Below are positions 29,145 to 37,618 of a stretch of DNA of 64,000 bases, one piece after another. The notes under the pieces were generated by a model. It had not been told where the DNA came from, did no database searches, and saw nothing but the letters and a program-made list of their open reading frames with translations. Position numbers and translations under genes: made by a program. The DNA comes from Pedobacter riviphilus (lineage in GTDB: Bacteria; Bacteroidota; Bacteroidia; Sphingobacteriales; Sphingobacteriaceae), in NCBI RefSeq assembly GCF_014692875.1, contig NZ_CP061171.1, forward strand, positions 2,418,001-2,482,000, in the 5' to 3' direction. Position 1 is the first letter of the stretch. Each line of letters begins with the position of its first letter.

Positions 29145-30761
29145 TTATATATCTCTATGACTAAAATGCCGGCGAAGTTTTTCTTCCTCAAGATCGAGCA
29201 GTTCTAGCTGTTCCCTGATCAGTTCATCATTAATCTGCTCTTTTTTATTTAATCCTTTCAGCAAAATACGCTGTTCGGCCATAATATCTTCAAGTGCAAC
29301 GCGATAGTCGTGATAAAAGCCTTCAGACCTTGAAATGTTCTCCTCTTTTTCCCAATCTCTCAACAATTCCATTTCTGCCTCAATACGGATTTTTATCGAC
29401 CTGATCATATCGTTGTGCAATAAGGCTTCGTGGTATTTTTCATCCAGGATTTTAAGTGATAACATGGATAATTTCTTTCTTACCATTTGTTTTTGCTGTT
29501 CGAAAGAAACAGTATAATCCGGATCGGGCATGTCTACCCATTTTATTAAAGCGGGTAATGTTAAGCCTTGTAAAACCAAGGTAACCAATATCACACTGAA
29601 AGTGATAAATAAGATTAAGTTGCGCTGAGGAAAAGCTTCACCTGATTTTAAAGCTATCGGAATAGAAAGCGCCGCCGCTAAAGAAACCACTCCTCTCATT
29701 CCCGCCCAGCCAAAAAGTAAAGGCGCTTTCAAGTTTGGATTGGGGTCGGCAGTGGTAATATAGCGGCTAATGAAACGCGTAAAATACAAAGCACCATAGG
29801 TACTTGCGAACCTCGTAACGATTAAAACCAGGCAAATAATGGCACTGTAACGGATAGCTGGCAAAAGACCATCGCTACCCAAACCATGAATAATTACTGG
29901 AAATTCTAAGCCAATTAACAAAAAAACAAAGCCATTCAGTACAAAAGCTACGGCTTCCCAAACATTTATGCCCTGCAAGCGGCTCCGATGGGTAAGAATT
30001 TGGTCTCTGCGGGCTGAAAGAAACAAGCCACCACTTACTACAGCCAAAACACCAGAAAACTCAAACTCCTCTGCGGTTATGTACATGACGTATGGCGTTA
30101 AAAAAGTAAGAATAATATCAATATTTGTAGTGGTGGGCAGCCATCGGTGCAAAGCATAAAAAACTAAAGCCACCGCAATCCCTATTAAAATCCCCATTAC
30201 AATAACCAGCACAAAATTGCCAGCAGCCTTACTAAACACGAAACTACCAGTCATTACTGCAGCTAATGCAAAGCGGAATACCACTAAACTGGATGCATCG
30301 TTTAGTAAACTTTCGCCTTCTATAATTGTGGTAAGCCTTTTGGGTACTTTAACACTTTTAAGTATGGCTGATGCCGATACCGCATCTGGTGGAGAAATAA
30401 TACCCCCTAACAAAAAACCCAGCGCCCATGTAAAACCTGGAATTAAACTTTGAGAAATTAAAGCAACAATACTAGAGGTAAGAATAACAATTGGAAAAGC
30501 AAAACTGCTGATCACTCTGCGCCACTTCCAGAAATCTTTCCAGGAAGTATTCCATGCAGCTTCGTATAACAATGGCGGCAAAAAGATTACAAAAATAAGC
30601 TCTGGTTCAATCTCAATATTGCGAAGTATGGGCAAAAAACTCAATGCTAAGCCTGCAATTACCAGCAAAATAGGATATGCCACGCGGATTTTTTGTGCCA
30701 ACATTACCACAAATAGAATAATTGCAAGCAGGAAAGCATATTGTATAATCAGTTGGTGCAT
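29145..30761 (-). CDS. Na+/H+ antiporter, CPA1 family
   Basis: 538 residues: about 12 membrane helices over the first 400 residues and a long charged cytoplasmic tail. Recognisable parts are ELIFVIFLPPLLYEAAWNTS (about 57-76), the ion-binding helix LGGIISPPDAVSASAIL, and EGESLLNDASSLVVFRFALA. The tail (about 410-538) is rich in Glu/Lys/Arg and likely regulatory. It exchanges sodium (or potassium) for protons across the inner membrane. Monocistronic. Confidence 0.93.
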   Translation of the reverse strand: MHQLIIQYAFLLAIILFVVMLAQKIRVAYPILLVIAGLALSFLPILRNIEIEPELIFVIFLPPLLYEAAWNTSWKDFWKWRRVISSFAFPIVILTSSIVALISQSLIPGFTWALGFLLGGIISPPDAVSASAILKSVKVPKRLTTIIEGESLLNDASSLVVFRFALAAVMTGSFVFSKAAGNFVLVIVMGILIGIAVALVFYALHRWLPTTTNIDIILTFLTPYVMYITAEEFEFSGVLAVVSGGLFLSARRDQILTHRSRLQGINVWEAVAFVLNGFVFLLIGLEFPVIIHGLGSDGLLPAIRYSAIICLVLIVTRFASTYGALYFTRFISRYITTADPNPNLKAPLLFGWAGMRGVVSLAAALSIPIALKSGEAFPQRNLILFITFSVILVTLVLQGLTLPALIKWVDMPDPDYTVSFEQQKQMVRKKLSMLSLKILDEKYHEALLHNDMIRSIKIRIEAEMELLRDWEKEENISRSEGFYHDYRVALEDIMAEQRILLKGLNKKEQINDELIREQLELLDLEEEKLRRHFSHRDI

Positions 30762-30916
30762 ATAATTTTGGGCTTAGTCTAAAATACAAATTTGATGCGA
30801 ATGCCAAGCCATTAAGATTGTATTCTTTTTTCAGATAAAATTTGGATTTTCTATTATAAAACTATAATTTTTCCCTTGTAATAAGTCATCCCAGCTTTTT
30901 TACATTGGTTTAATTA

Positions 30917-32504
30917 ATGAAGACCATTTTTATTCTTATCGCTTTCTTAATAGAAGGCAGCTTTTGCATGGCGCAACCGTTAATCCAGGTAGAAAAACAA
31001 ACTTTTGTTAACGTTGGTAAAGCAGGATACTTTTGGCAGGACGCTCTCAAAACAACATCTTTTGAAAAGGTAGAACAATTTAAGGCAGAACGTTTTTCGA
31101 AAGGTGAATCAGCAATTTTTAATGGCGGAACCAGTGGAAAAGTATGGTGGATGAAATTCCGTTTTACAAAAAACAACCAAACCATCCCTATCTGTATATC
31201 GAATACGCCAATATCGATACGATCGATGTATTTTATCGTGATGAACAAGGGAAGATAAACCAGATTAACTCCGGTATGTTTAACCTGAAGCGAAATGATA
31301 ACATTCTGGGTACGGGTTATGTATTTCCCTTACAACAAGTAAAAGCCCTATTGGTGAAGTATATGTGAGGATGAGGGCAATGAACACTTTACTTGTACCT
31401 GTTAAACTGGTTACGGAGTCAGTATTAAACCATGCCTTATTTAATGCGCATAGTTTACAGCCTATTTACATGGGTATTGCGCTGATGATTCTCATTTTCC
31501 ATGTTTTTATGTTTGTTGTTACACGGAGTAAACTCTTTGCCCTTTATATAGCCCGGATTATTTTGCTTTATTTCATTGTGATGGTCTGTTACCTTCAAGG
31601 CTATGGCTTACTACTGGGCCAACCAATAGCCAGGTTTATTTTAGTGCATGCACACTTTTTTATCGCCCTCGGCTACATTTCTACCATTCTGTTTAACAGT
31701 TATTTTTTAAAACTCAAACGGCAGCTCCCGCAGCTTCATAAATTCTTTAAGGCATTAATGTTTGGATGGGGTTTAATCCTAATCTGCTCGTTATGGGATG
31801 CCAGAAGCATGACCAATATGCTTACACAAATTTTATTTTTATTAACTTCCTTACTTTTTCTCTTCAGTAGTGTTAAAGTTATTATCATTCGCGGGTATGC
31901 CAAAAACAATCCATTCATCTGGTGTTACGTATTTGGATGGATTCCAGTGGCGCTTACTTCTATCTACCTTGTTTTTTGCTTAACGAAACTCATTCCCTTT
32001 CAATCTTATAGTTTTAATTTACTCACTTTAGCTGGTATAATTGAAGGAATACTTATTAGTCTTGGTCTTTATGGCCAACGGCTAAGGTTATTAACAAGAC
32101 ATAATGCGCATTTTAGGAGGCAACGTATCCTGCTTCAAGAACAGGTAGAAGGTTACCGTAAACAACTCGATGCAAAACCAGAAAAACCTGTTGAACATTT
32201 TTCTTTAAAAGCATTAATCGAACTTGCCCATACCAGAGACCCATCATTTATGAAGCGGTTTAGCGAGACCGAATCTATCTTTATCGAGCGGCTTCTTCAG
32301 GTTTCGCCTCAACTACTACCGGCAGAATTGACACTTTGTGCTTATATCAGGTTAAATTTCGACACTAAAGAGATTGCCAGAACCTGTAAACTAAGCGTAC
32401 GTGCTGTAGAAAGCCGAAAATATAGAATCAGGAAAAAACTGGGAATAGATGGCGAAACAAATATGCACACTTGGATGTTAGGCCTTACCAATCGTCCTAA
32501 ATAA
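30917..32504 (+). CDS. 7TM-DISM sensor with C-terminal LuxR-like HTH, frame interrupted twice
   Basis: Three overlapping frame pieces (30917-31258, 31144-31368, 31365-32504) form one protein of about 529 residues if one A is added near 31168-31181 and one A to the run 31341-31344. The joins read KKQPNHPYLYIEYANID and VKSPIGEVYVRMRAMN. Order: signal peptide, an extracytoplasmic 7TMR-DISM-type sensing domain (about 25-170), seven membrane helices, a coiled-coil linker (QRILLQEQVEGYRKQLD), and a C-terminal helix-turn-helix of the LuxR type (LTLCAYIRLNFDTKEIAR ... SVRAVESRKYRIRKKLGI). It may be a membrane-bound transcription regulator sensing a ligand outside the cell. Sequencing indels are more likely than a real pseudogene. 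Confidence 0.8.
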
Positions 32505-33049
32505 TATACAAAAACAAATGGCTTTTTCTTGGCTATTATCTTAATAAAAAATATCAAAAATAAACTAACACACTTTATTACAACAACTTACATACTTATG
32601 CGTAGAAATGAGTATTACCCAAAACAACCTACCGCACCCTCTTTGCATATAGCTATGTAGAGTGCATGCGGTGCGATACCGTTTTTTAACCGAACAGGCT
32701 TAATGCTTTTGTCTGGGTTGTACTTATATTTTAGCCATGTCGACAGAAACGGTCTTTTCCGGGATGATTTGTTACACGCCTGAAGGCATGGCTTATTTAA
32801 AACGCTAATTCATCAAAAACTATATATAATGAACCAAATACCAATCACATTCCATCTTTCTTACTGAAAGCCAAACACTTAAAATTGATGCGTATAACTG
32901 CGTAGATAAAAATTTTGATAAGCCTTAAACGCTATATTTCTTTGTCCCTATCCCTTAACGAAAATTTTTAAAAATAAAATGCTGTGCCGCAGGAGGTCTA
33001 GACAGGGGACGGTTTAGCCTTCTGCACAACAGCGTTTCCGAAACCAACC
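32505..33049. other. 545 bp intergenic region with two hairpins and a possible mini-ORF
   Basis: No ordinary gene. It holds an imperfect hairpin around 32628-32686 (CCGCACC ... GGTGCG, then CCGTTTTTT) that could end the sensor transcript. It also holds a 23-codon frame at 32737-32808 preceded by a TAnnTTTT box, and the stem-loop at 32981-33033 before the next gene. Confidence 0.5.
32981..33033 (+). promoter_or_regulatory. Stem-loop in the leader of the coiled-coil/receiver gene pair
   Basis: Arms 32981-32996 and 33017-33032 pair GCTGT/ACAGC at the base and GCAGGAGG/CCTTCTGC at the top (one G-U pair), with three mismatched positions between. The 20-base loop is GC-richer than the surrounding DNA. 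The structure ends 16-17 bases before the ATG at 33050 and could mask or expose the start. No known riboswitch was recognised. Confidence 0.4.
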
Positions 33050-33367
33050 ATGAAACCGAATAACACCCCTGCTAAAATTATTGGCAGCATCCAAGAATTT
33101 TACAACGGCAGAGATCCCGAGGAAATTTATACCGACCTAGAAATTGATAAAGATTGTTTCGACAGCTGGATTAGAGATTTTGGCAGTATAGCCAACGAGC
33201 TTTTAGAACTAAGGGATGAAAACGAAACACTCAGAACCATGTTTACCAATTTAAGCCTGGTGAACCAGAGTTTGCGCAACTCTCTTGATAGCCTTACCAG
33301 AACGGACTCGAAAATATTTGAGCTATTGTTAAAAAAACGAGGCGCAGGTAACCTTAGCTTTCCTTAA
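33050..33367 (+). CDS. Small helical protein with coiled coil, HTH-like
   Basis: 105 residues. The N-terminal part (KIIGSIQEFYNGRDPEEIYT) and DLEIDKDCFDSWIRDFG resemble the helix-turn-helix of IS3-type OrfA or sigma-like proteins. A leucine-zipper-like helix follows (about 50-90; leucines spaced in ELLELRDENETLRTMF). No OrfB or inverted repeats are nearby, so it is not an insertion sequence. The receiver gene begins 16 bp after it and the two are almost certainly one operon. It may be a domesticated DNA-binding or oligomerising partner of the receiver; function unknown. Confidence 0.65.
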   Translation: MKPNNTPAKIIGSIQEFYNGRDPEEIYTDLEIDKDCFDSWIRDFGSIANELLELRDENETLRTMFTNLSLVNQSLRNSLDSLTRTDSKIFELLLKKRGAGNLSFP

Positions 33368-33383
33368 TTACTAATACAAAAAA

Positions 33384-33773
33384 ATGTTATCGCTATCTCA
33401 ACCAAAAATATTAATTATCGAAGATCACCCTGCAACGCTTGATGCCATAAAGATGATCTTCGAATTTGAAGGCTATATTACAATGAATCTTTCCAATGTG
33501 GTAGATTTACATGCCAAAATTGCTGCCTTCCAACCCGATATTATTTTAATGGATACTTTGCTTGGTATGACTGATGGAAGGGCGGTATGTACAGAATTAA
33601 AGCTATCTGTTCATAGTTCCGTTCCTATTCTACTCATGTCGGCACGCCATGGTATTCATAAAACCACTTATTACAAAACGCATTGGGATGATTATATAGA
33701 AAAACCCTTTGAAATGGATGCCATTACTCAAAGGGTTCGGATGCTTTTATCAAAAAAGGCCCAACAAGATTAA
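33384..33773 (+). CDS. Single-domain response regulator receiver
   Basis: 129 residues, a lone CheY-like receiver domain without an output domain. The acidic pair is E13-D14, phosphoacceptor D57 (LMDTLLGMTDG), S86 in LLMSAR, and K107 in YIEKPF, so all catalytic positions are present. It follows the coiled-coil gene by 16 bp. Its kinase is not in the window; the DISM protein upstream has no kinase domain. Likely a phosphorelay intermediate or a switch acting through protein contacts. Confidence 0.88.
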   Translation: MLSLSQPKILIIEDHPATLDAIKMIFEFEGYITMNLSNVVDLHAKIAAFQPDIILMDTLLGMTDGRAVCTELKLSVHSSVPILLMSARHGIHKTTYYKTHWDDYIEKPFEMDAITQRVRMLLSKKAQQD

Positions 33774-33783
33774 TAATTTTTGC

Positions 33784-34656
33784 TTAACCAAAAAGATCGC
33801 TGCTTAGGTAGCGATCTCCCCGATCGCAAGCGATAAAAACAATGGTTCCTTTATCTAGCTCGCCAGCAAGCTTCAAAGCAGCTGCGCAGGCACCTCCTGA
33901 GCTCATGCCTGCAAATAAACCTTCTTCCTTAGCCATTCTTCTCGACATTAGGGTTGCTTCTTCCTGTGCAATATCCATTACGCGATCTACCCTTAACGGA
34001 TCGAATATTTTTGGTAAATATTCTTCAGGCCAACGCCTGATACCGGGAATAGAAGCCCCTTCGGTAGGTTGGCAGCCCACAATCTGAATATCATTATTTT
34101 TTTCCTTAAAAAATCTCGAACACCCCATAATAGTCCCTGTTGTTCCCATGGCGCTTACAAAATGCGTAACCTGACCTTCGGTATCTCTCCATATTTCAGG
34201 TCCGGTTGTTTTATAATGTGCCATATAATTATCAGGGTTTGCAAATTGATTTAATAAAAAATACCCTTTTGAAGTGCCTTTTTCTTCTGCATAATCTCTG
34301 CATTCTTCTATACTTTCTAACAACGTTACTTTTGCGCCAAAAGCCTCCATAGTTACTTTACGTTCGCGCGTAGAATTGGCTGGCATAACCAGTTCAATTT
34401 CTAAGTTATATAAACTTGCAATCATGGCCAATGCGATTCCGGTATTACCACTTGTAGCCTCCACCAATTTAGTTCCGGGAGCTACATCGCCACGCTCTAT
34501 TGCACTTCTGATCATATTGAGCGACGCCCTGTCTTTAACACTACCACCCGGATTATTTCCTTCTAATTTGGCAAATACCCGTACAGCGGGGTTAATATTC
34601 AGCTTTTGAAGTTCAGCCATTGGTGTATTTCCGATCAGATCGATTATTCCTGCCAT
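33784..34656 (-). CDS. cysM: Cysteine synthase B
   Basis: PLP-dependent O-acetylserine sulfhydrylase, 290 residues. Start IIDLIGNTPMAELQKLN, PLP lysine in PGGSVKDRAS (about residue 41), VEATSGNTGIALAMIA, and the phosphate loop SAMGTTGTIMG. The RRWPEEYLP region near 207 is the CysM-type variant rather than CysK. It lies 12 bp downstream of the restored cysE stop codon, so cysE-cysM form a cysteine operon. Confidence 0.94.
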   Translation of the reverse strand: MAGIIDLIGNTPMAELQKLNINPAVRVFAKLEGNNPGGSVKDRASLNMIRSAIERGDVAPGTKLVEATSGNTGIALAMIASLYNLEIELVMPANSTRERKVTMEAFGAKVTLLESIEECRDYAEEKGTSKGYFLLNQFANPDNYMAHYKTTGPEIWRDTEGQVTHFVSAMGTTGTIMGCSRFFKEKNNDIQIVGCQPTEGASIPGIRRWPEEYLPKIFDPLRVDRVMDIAQEEATLMSRRMAKEEGLFAGMSSGGACAAALKLAGELDKGTIVFIACDRGDRYLSSDLFG

Positions 34657-34668
34657 ATTTTGATATAT

Positions 34669-35479
34669 TTATTTGGTTTCTTTATGGTTTCTAATGGTAA
34701 TTATTGGAGAATGATAAGCTGTAGAAAAAGCAGGGATACTTTCAGTAAGCCATACGTTTCCCCGATGATGCTATCATGCCCGATGATGGTTTCGCCACCC
34801 AGTATGGTTGCCCCTGAATAGATTACAACCCTATCTTCTACTGTTGGGTGACGTTTGCTGCCTGCTAATGTTTTTTTAACACTTAACGCACCAAGTGTTA
34901 CCCTTGATAAAGTTTCACATAACGGCCTATTATACTGGTTTCGCCAATAACAATCCCAGTTCCATGATCGATATGGAAATATTCGCCAATACTGGCTGCC
35001 GGATGGATATCAATACCAGTTTTGGAATGGGCATATTCGGTAAGAATTCGCGGAACCAATGGTATACCGAAATTATAAAGCATATGGGCAATTCTGTAGA
35101 AACAAATGGCATAAAAACCAGGATAAGTTCTAATGACCTCAAACCTGCTCTGTGCAGCCGGATCGCCTTCATAAATCGCTACAATATCGGTATTCAATAC
35201 ACGGTAAAGCGCTGGCAGTTCTTCAAAAAACTGACCTGCTGCATTTTTACATTCGCTATTTTTAAGCTTACAGCTGGCCGAAATGATATCATAAAGTTCA
35301 AGCTCCAAAACAGCTACATATTCCTTTACATCTATAATTGTTGAAAATACTTTAGGAGAATTTTCTGGAAAAAGTACTTGAATTAGCTTTTCTGCCCAAA
35401 GGGATATTACTTCATTGGGTGGAATATTTGGTTGTTCAAGAGGGTTCTTAATAATTTGTTCAAAAAAATGGTCTTCCAT
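34669..35479 (-). CDS. cysE: Serine O-acetyltransferase, frame interrupted twice
   Basis: Makes O-acetylserine for CysM. The first frame gives 193 residues and stops at 34898 after GRYVKLYQG. One extra base in the CCC run at 34901-34903 continues it as [20 protein letters not shown]. One more in the CCCC run at 34760-34763 restores [18 protein letters not shown] up to a TAA at 34669, giving 270 residues in total. Left-handed beta-helix hexapeptides ([32 protein letters not shown]) and the N-terminal helical domain are typical of Bacteroidota SAT. Two indels of the same type in one gene point to base-calling error. Confidence 0.9.
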
Positions 35480-35536
35480 AACTGGTGGTCATACCTGCCC
35501 GATCTGCTCATCGACTAGGTATATAGATTTAATCGC

Positions 35537-35566
35537 TAAATGTAAGTTTTGTTTTTTTAAACCAAA
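35537..35566 (-). promoter_or_regulatory. Candidate promoter of cysE-cysM
   Basis: On the minus strand TTTG (35566-35563), an 18 bp spacer and TACATTTA (35544-35537) resemble the Bacteroidota TTTG/TAnnTTTG promoter with one mismatch. The start site would fall near 35530, about 50 bp before the cysE ATG. Confidence 0.4.
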
Positions 35567-35700
35567 ACAACTGGCGCATTTTTATGACAAAAATTGCTCG
35601 ACAATAACAATAAAATATTTATTAGTGTACTTTTAAAGAGAATTATCAGAAAATTAAGCCCTAGAACTTAGTGGCGAAGTATGTCAGCTACCAACCTTAT

Positions 35701-37602
35701 TTATTTTTTAGGCCAGCTGGCTATTGGTTTAGCAGAAAAGTTTTTTTGTGGTGGATTCTCGGCATCTAGAAAAACGGATATAGCTTGTTCACTATCAGCT
35801 TTGAGTCTTACTTCGAATCCTACAATAGAAGTTCCCGGATTTTTAGCATCATAATCTGTAACTGGGTCTGTTGACCAGGTTTTCATTTTAACTTTGCTTT
35901 CGGCATCCACGGTGAGATAACATTTTTTGTTTTTATAACTCAATTCGATGGTATGTCCGTTAATAATTTCCACTGTTGCAGGCGTAACCATCGACCACCG
36001 AAGTGTAACATCCGTATTTCCTACCGTTATTTCATCACGAATCAGCACCGTTTTTTTATCAACCAAGGCTACGCCTCTTATCGATTTTTTTAGTTTATCA
36101 GCATATAAGGTACTCAGATCGGCAACTGCGTTCATAAACTGGTTATTATCAGAATACCTGATAAAAGCAGCATCTCCCTTAACATTCTGCAAAGTACTAT
36201 CAATTGAAAGGGTATTGTGTGCAAAATTATTATAACGGAATATTTTCCATCGCTGCGCATTTTGTTTACTGTCCCAAAGGTTAATACCTTTTGATTCGAG
36301 AGATTCGTATTCCTGCATCCCAAAATCCATTGCCCAGCGTACACCTTGCGATTCCATGATGAAAGACCCAACATCCATATGGCCATGACTAACAGATGGC
36401 GAACCACCTTTAAAGCCCACAAAAGTAGCCAGTGGATCTGTCCACGAACTTCGCATCAAAGCAACAGGAGTTGGACCATTTCCGATCCAAAATTTAGCAC
36501 TTTTAGGCTGAATATTACTAAGTGATAGTTTTGCACCCCAAATCATTGCAGATGGCAATAACCTATTCTTTAATGGCATTTGCTCATCAAGTTGTTTTTG
36601 GGTTATCCAGAGTAAACGAGGATCGTTCAATTTTGATGCAAACCAAAAAAGTGCAGGGTTAAATTCAGCATTGGCCCCACAGTCAGAATAGTTAAAGGGC
36701 TTGCCCGATGGCGCCATCATATTATCCAGATAATCAGCTGTTTTAAGGAAACCAGGTTGAGCGCTCAAGTCAAAATCCTGATGAAAAACACTTTCTAATG
36801 CACTAATAAACATCACATTAAAAGTAGTACCATATTCCCAATACCCATAGCCCTCGGGATAAGCACCATCGGGAGCGTATTGTTTCATGGGTAAGGTTAT
36901 ACTTTTTATTGCCCGGTTAATAAGTTTAGCCGATAAGGCCGGATGTTCTTCAAAAGTAGCGATTGCGCCAAATGAAATGCCCGCATTGCATACCTGATTC
37001 CAGTTATTGGTAATATTTAACCAGTTATTATATTTATTGTCTGTTGAAGGCTTTATTCCTTTTTCGAGAATGGCAAGGGCAACTATATTTCTGGTTGATT
37101 GTGGTAAATCTTGATATAACCAATCGTAGCCTATTGACAAAGCCATTGTCATTTCACCCACATCAAGAAAATGACTGGGGTTCCAATCTTTAAAGCCAGA
37201 TACAACAAGCAGTTCTTTTTCTGCTCTGGTTACATACTTTTTATCGTGGCTAAGCCTAAAAGCATAAGAGAGATAATAAATCCGTTTAAGTGCTTCTCTT
37301 GATACATTAAGCAAACGTTTACCGATCATTACCCGCTCCAATACCTGTTTGTTTAAAACATGATCTGCTTCGGATAGTATGGCTTGGTGGATCTGTTTAA
37401 ACTTTGTATCGCGCTTTACATTTTCTAAGATCTGTTTTTCAAGGTCATGGCTTATCAATAACCTTGGATGCAAAGGCATCTTAAAAGCAGAATCAATTTC
37501 CTTGTTTTGCCCTACTGCAAGCGTTGAGCAAAACAAGGTTATAATGGTAAATATAATTGTGACAAGCTGATTTTTTTTAATAGGCTGTACCATACTTATC
37601 AA
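35701..37602 (-). CDS. Heparinase II/III-like polysaccharide lyase, exported
   Basis: 633 residues starting with a signal peptide (hydrophobic stretch about 13-32, ending AVGQ). An N-terminal alpha/alpha toroid follows (HPRLLIS, NNWNQVCNAGISFGAIA around 200, GYWEYGTTFNVMF). The C-terminal beta-sandwich resembles the heparinase II/III family, with SHGHMDVGSFIME (about 408-420) as the conserved His segment. It probably cleaves uronate-containing glycans by beta-elimination; substrate not readable. The gene ends at 35701 and lies 16 bp downstream of the dehydrogenase/cytochrome gene, so the two may be co-transcribed. Confidence 0.82.
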   Translation of the reverse strand: MISMVQPIKKNQLVTIIFTIITLFCSTLAVGQNKEIDSAFKMPLHPRLLISHDLEKQILENVKRDTKFKQIHQAILSEADHVLNKQVLERVMIGKRLLNVSREALKRIYYLSYAFRLSHDKKYVTRAEKELLVVSGFKDWNPSHFLDVGEMTMALSIGYDWLYQDLPQSTRNIVALAILEKGIKPSTDNKYNNWLNITNNWNQVCNAGISFGAIATFEEHPALSAKLINRAIKSITLPMKQYAPDGAYPEGYGYWEYGTTFNVMFISALESVFHQDFDLSAQPGFLKTADYLDNMMAPSGKPFNYSDCGANAEFNPALFWFASKLNDPRLLWITQKQLDEQMPLKNRLLPSAMIWGAKLSLSNIQPKSAKFWIGNGPTPVALMRSSWTDPLATFVGFKGGSPSVSHGHMDVGSFIMESQGVRWAMDFGMQEYESLESKGINLWDSKQNAQRWKIFRYNNFAHNTLSIDSTLQNVKGDAAFIRYSDNNQFMNAVADLSTLYADKLKKSIRGVALVDKKTVLIRDEITVGNTDVTLRWSMVTPATVEIINGHTIELSYKNKKCYLTVDAESKVKMKTWSTDPVTDYDAKNPGTSIVGFEVRLKADSEQAISVFLDAENPPQKNFSAKPIASWPKK

Positions 37603-37618
37603 ATTTAACTACTTGAAA

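Noticed and set aside
32737..32808. 23-codon mini-ORF before the coiled-coil gene
   Set aside because: Too short to support on its own; it is mentioned only because a TAnnTTTT box precedes it.
33050..33367. IS3-type transposase OrfA
   Set aside because: The helix and zipper pattern is similar, but there is no OrfB, inverted repeat or target duplication and a receiver gene follows directly.
34895..35344. 149-residue plus-strand frame opposite cysE
   Set aside because: Fully antisense to the well-supported cysE frame, with no recognisable features.
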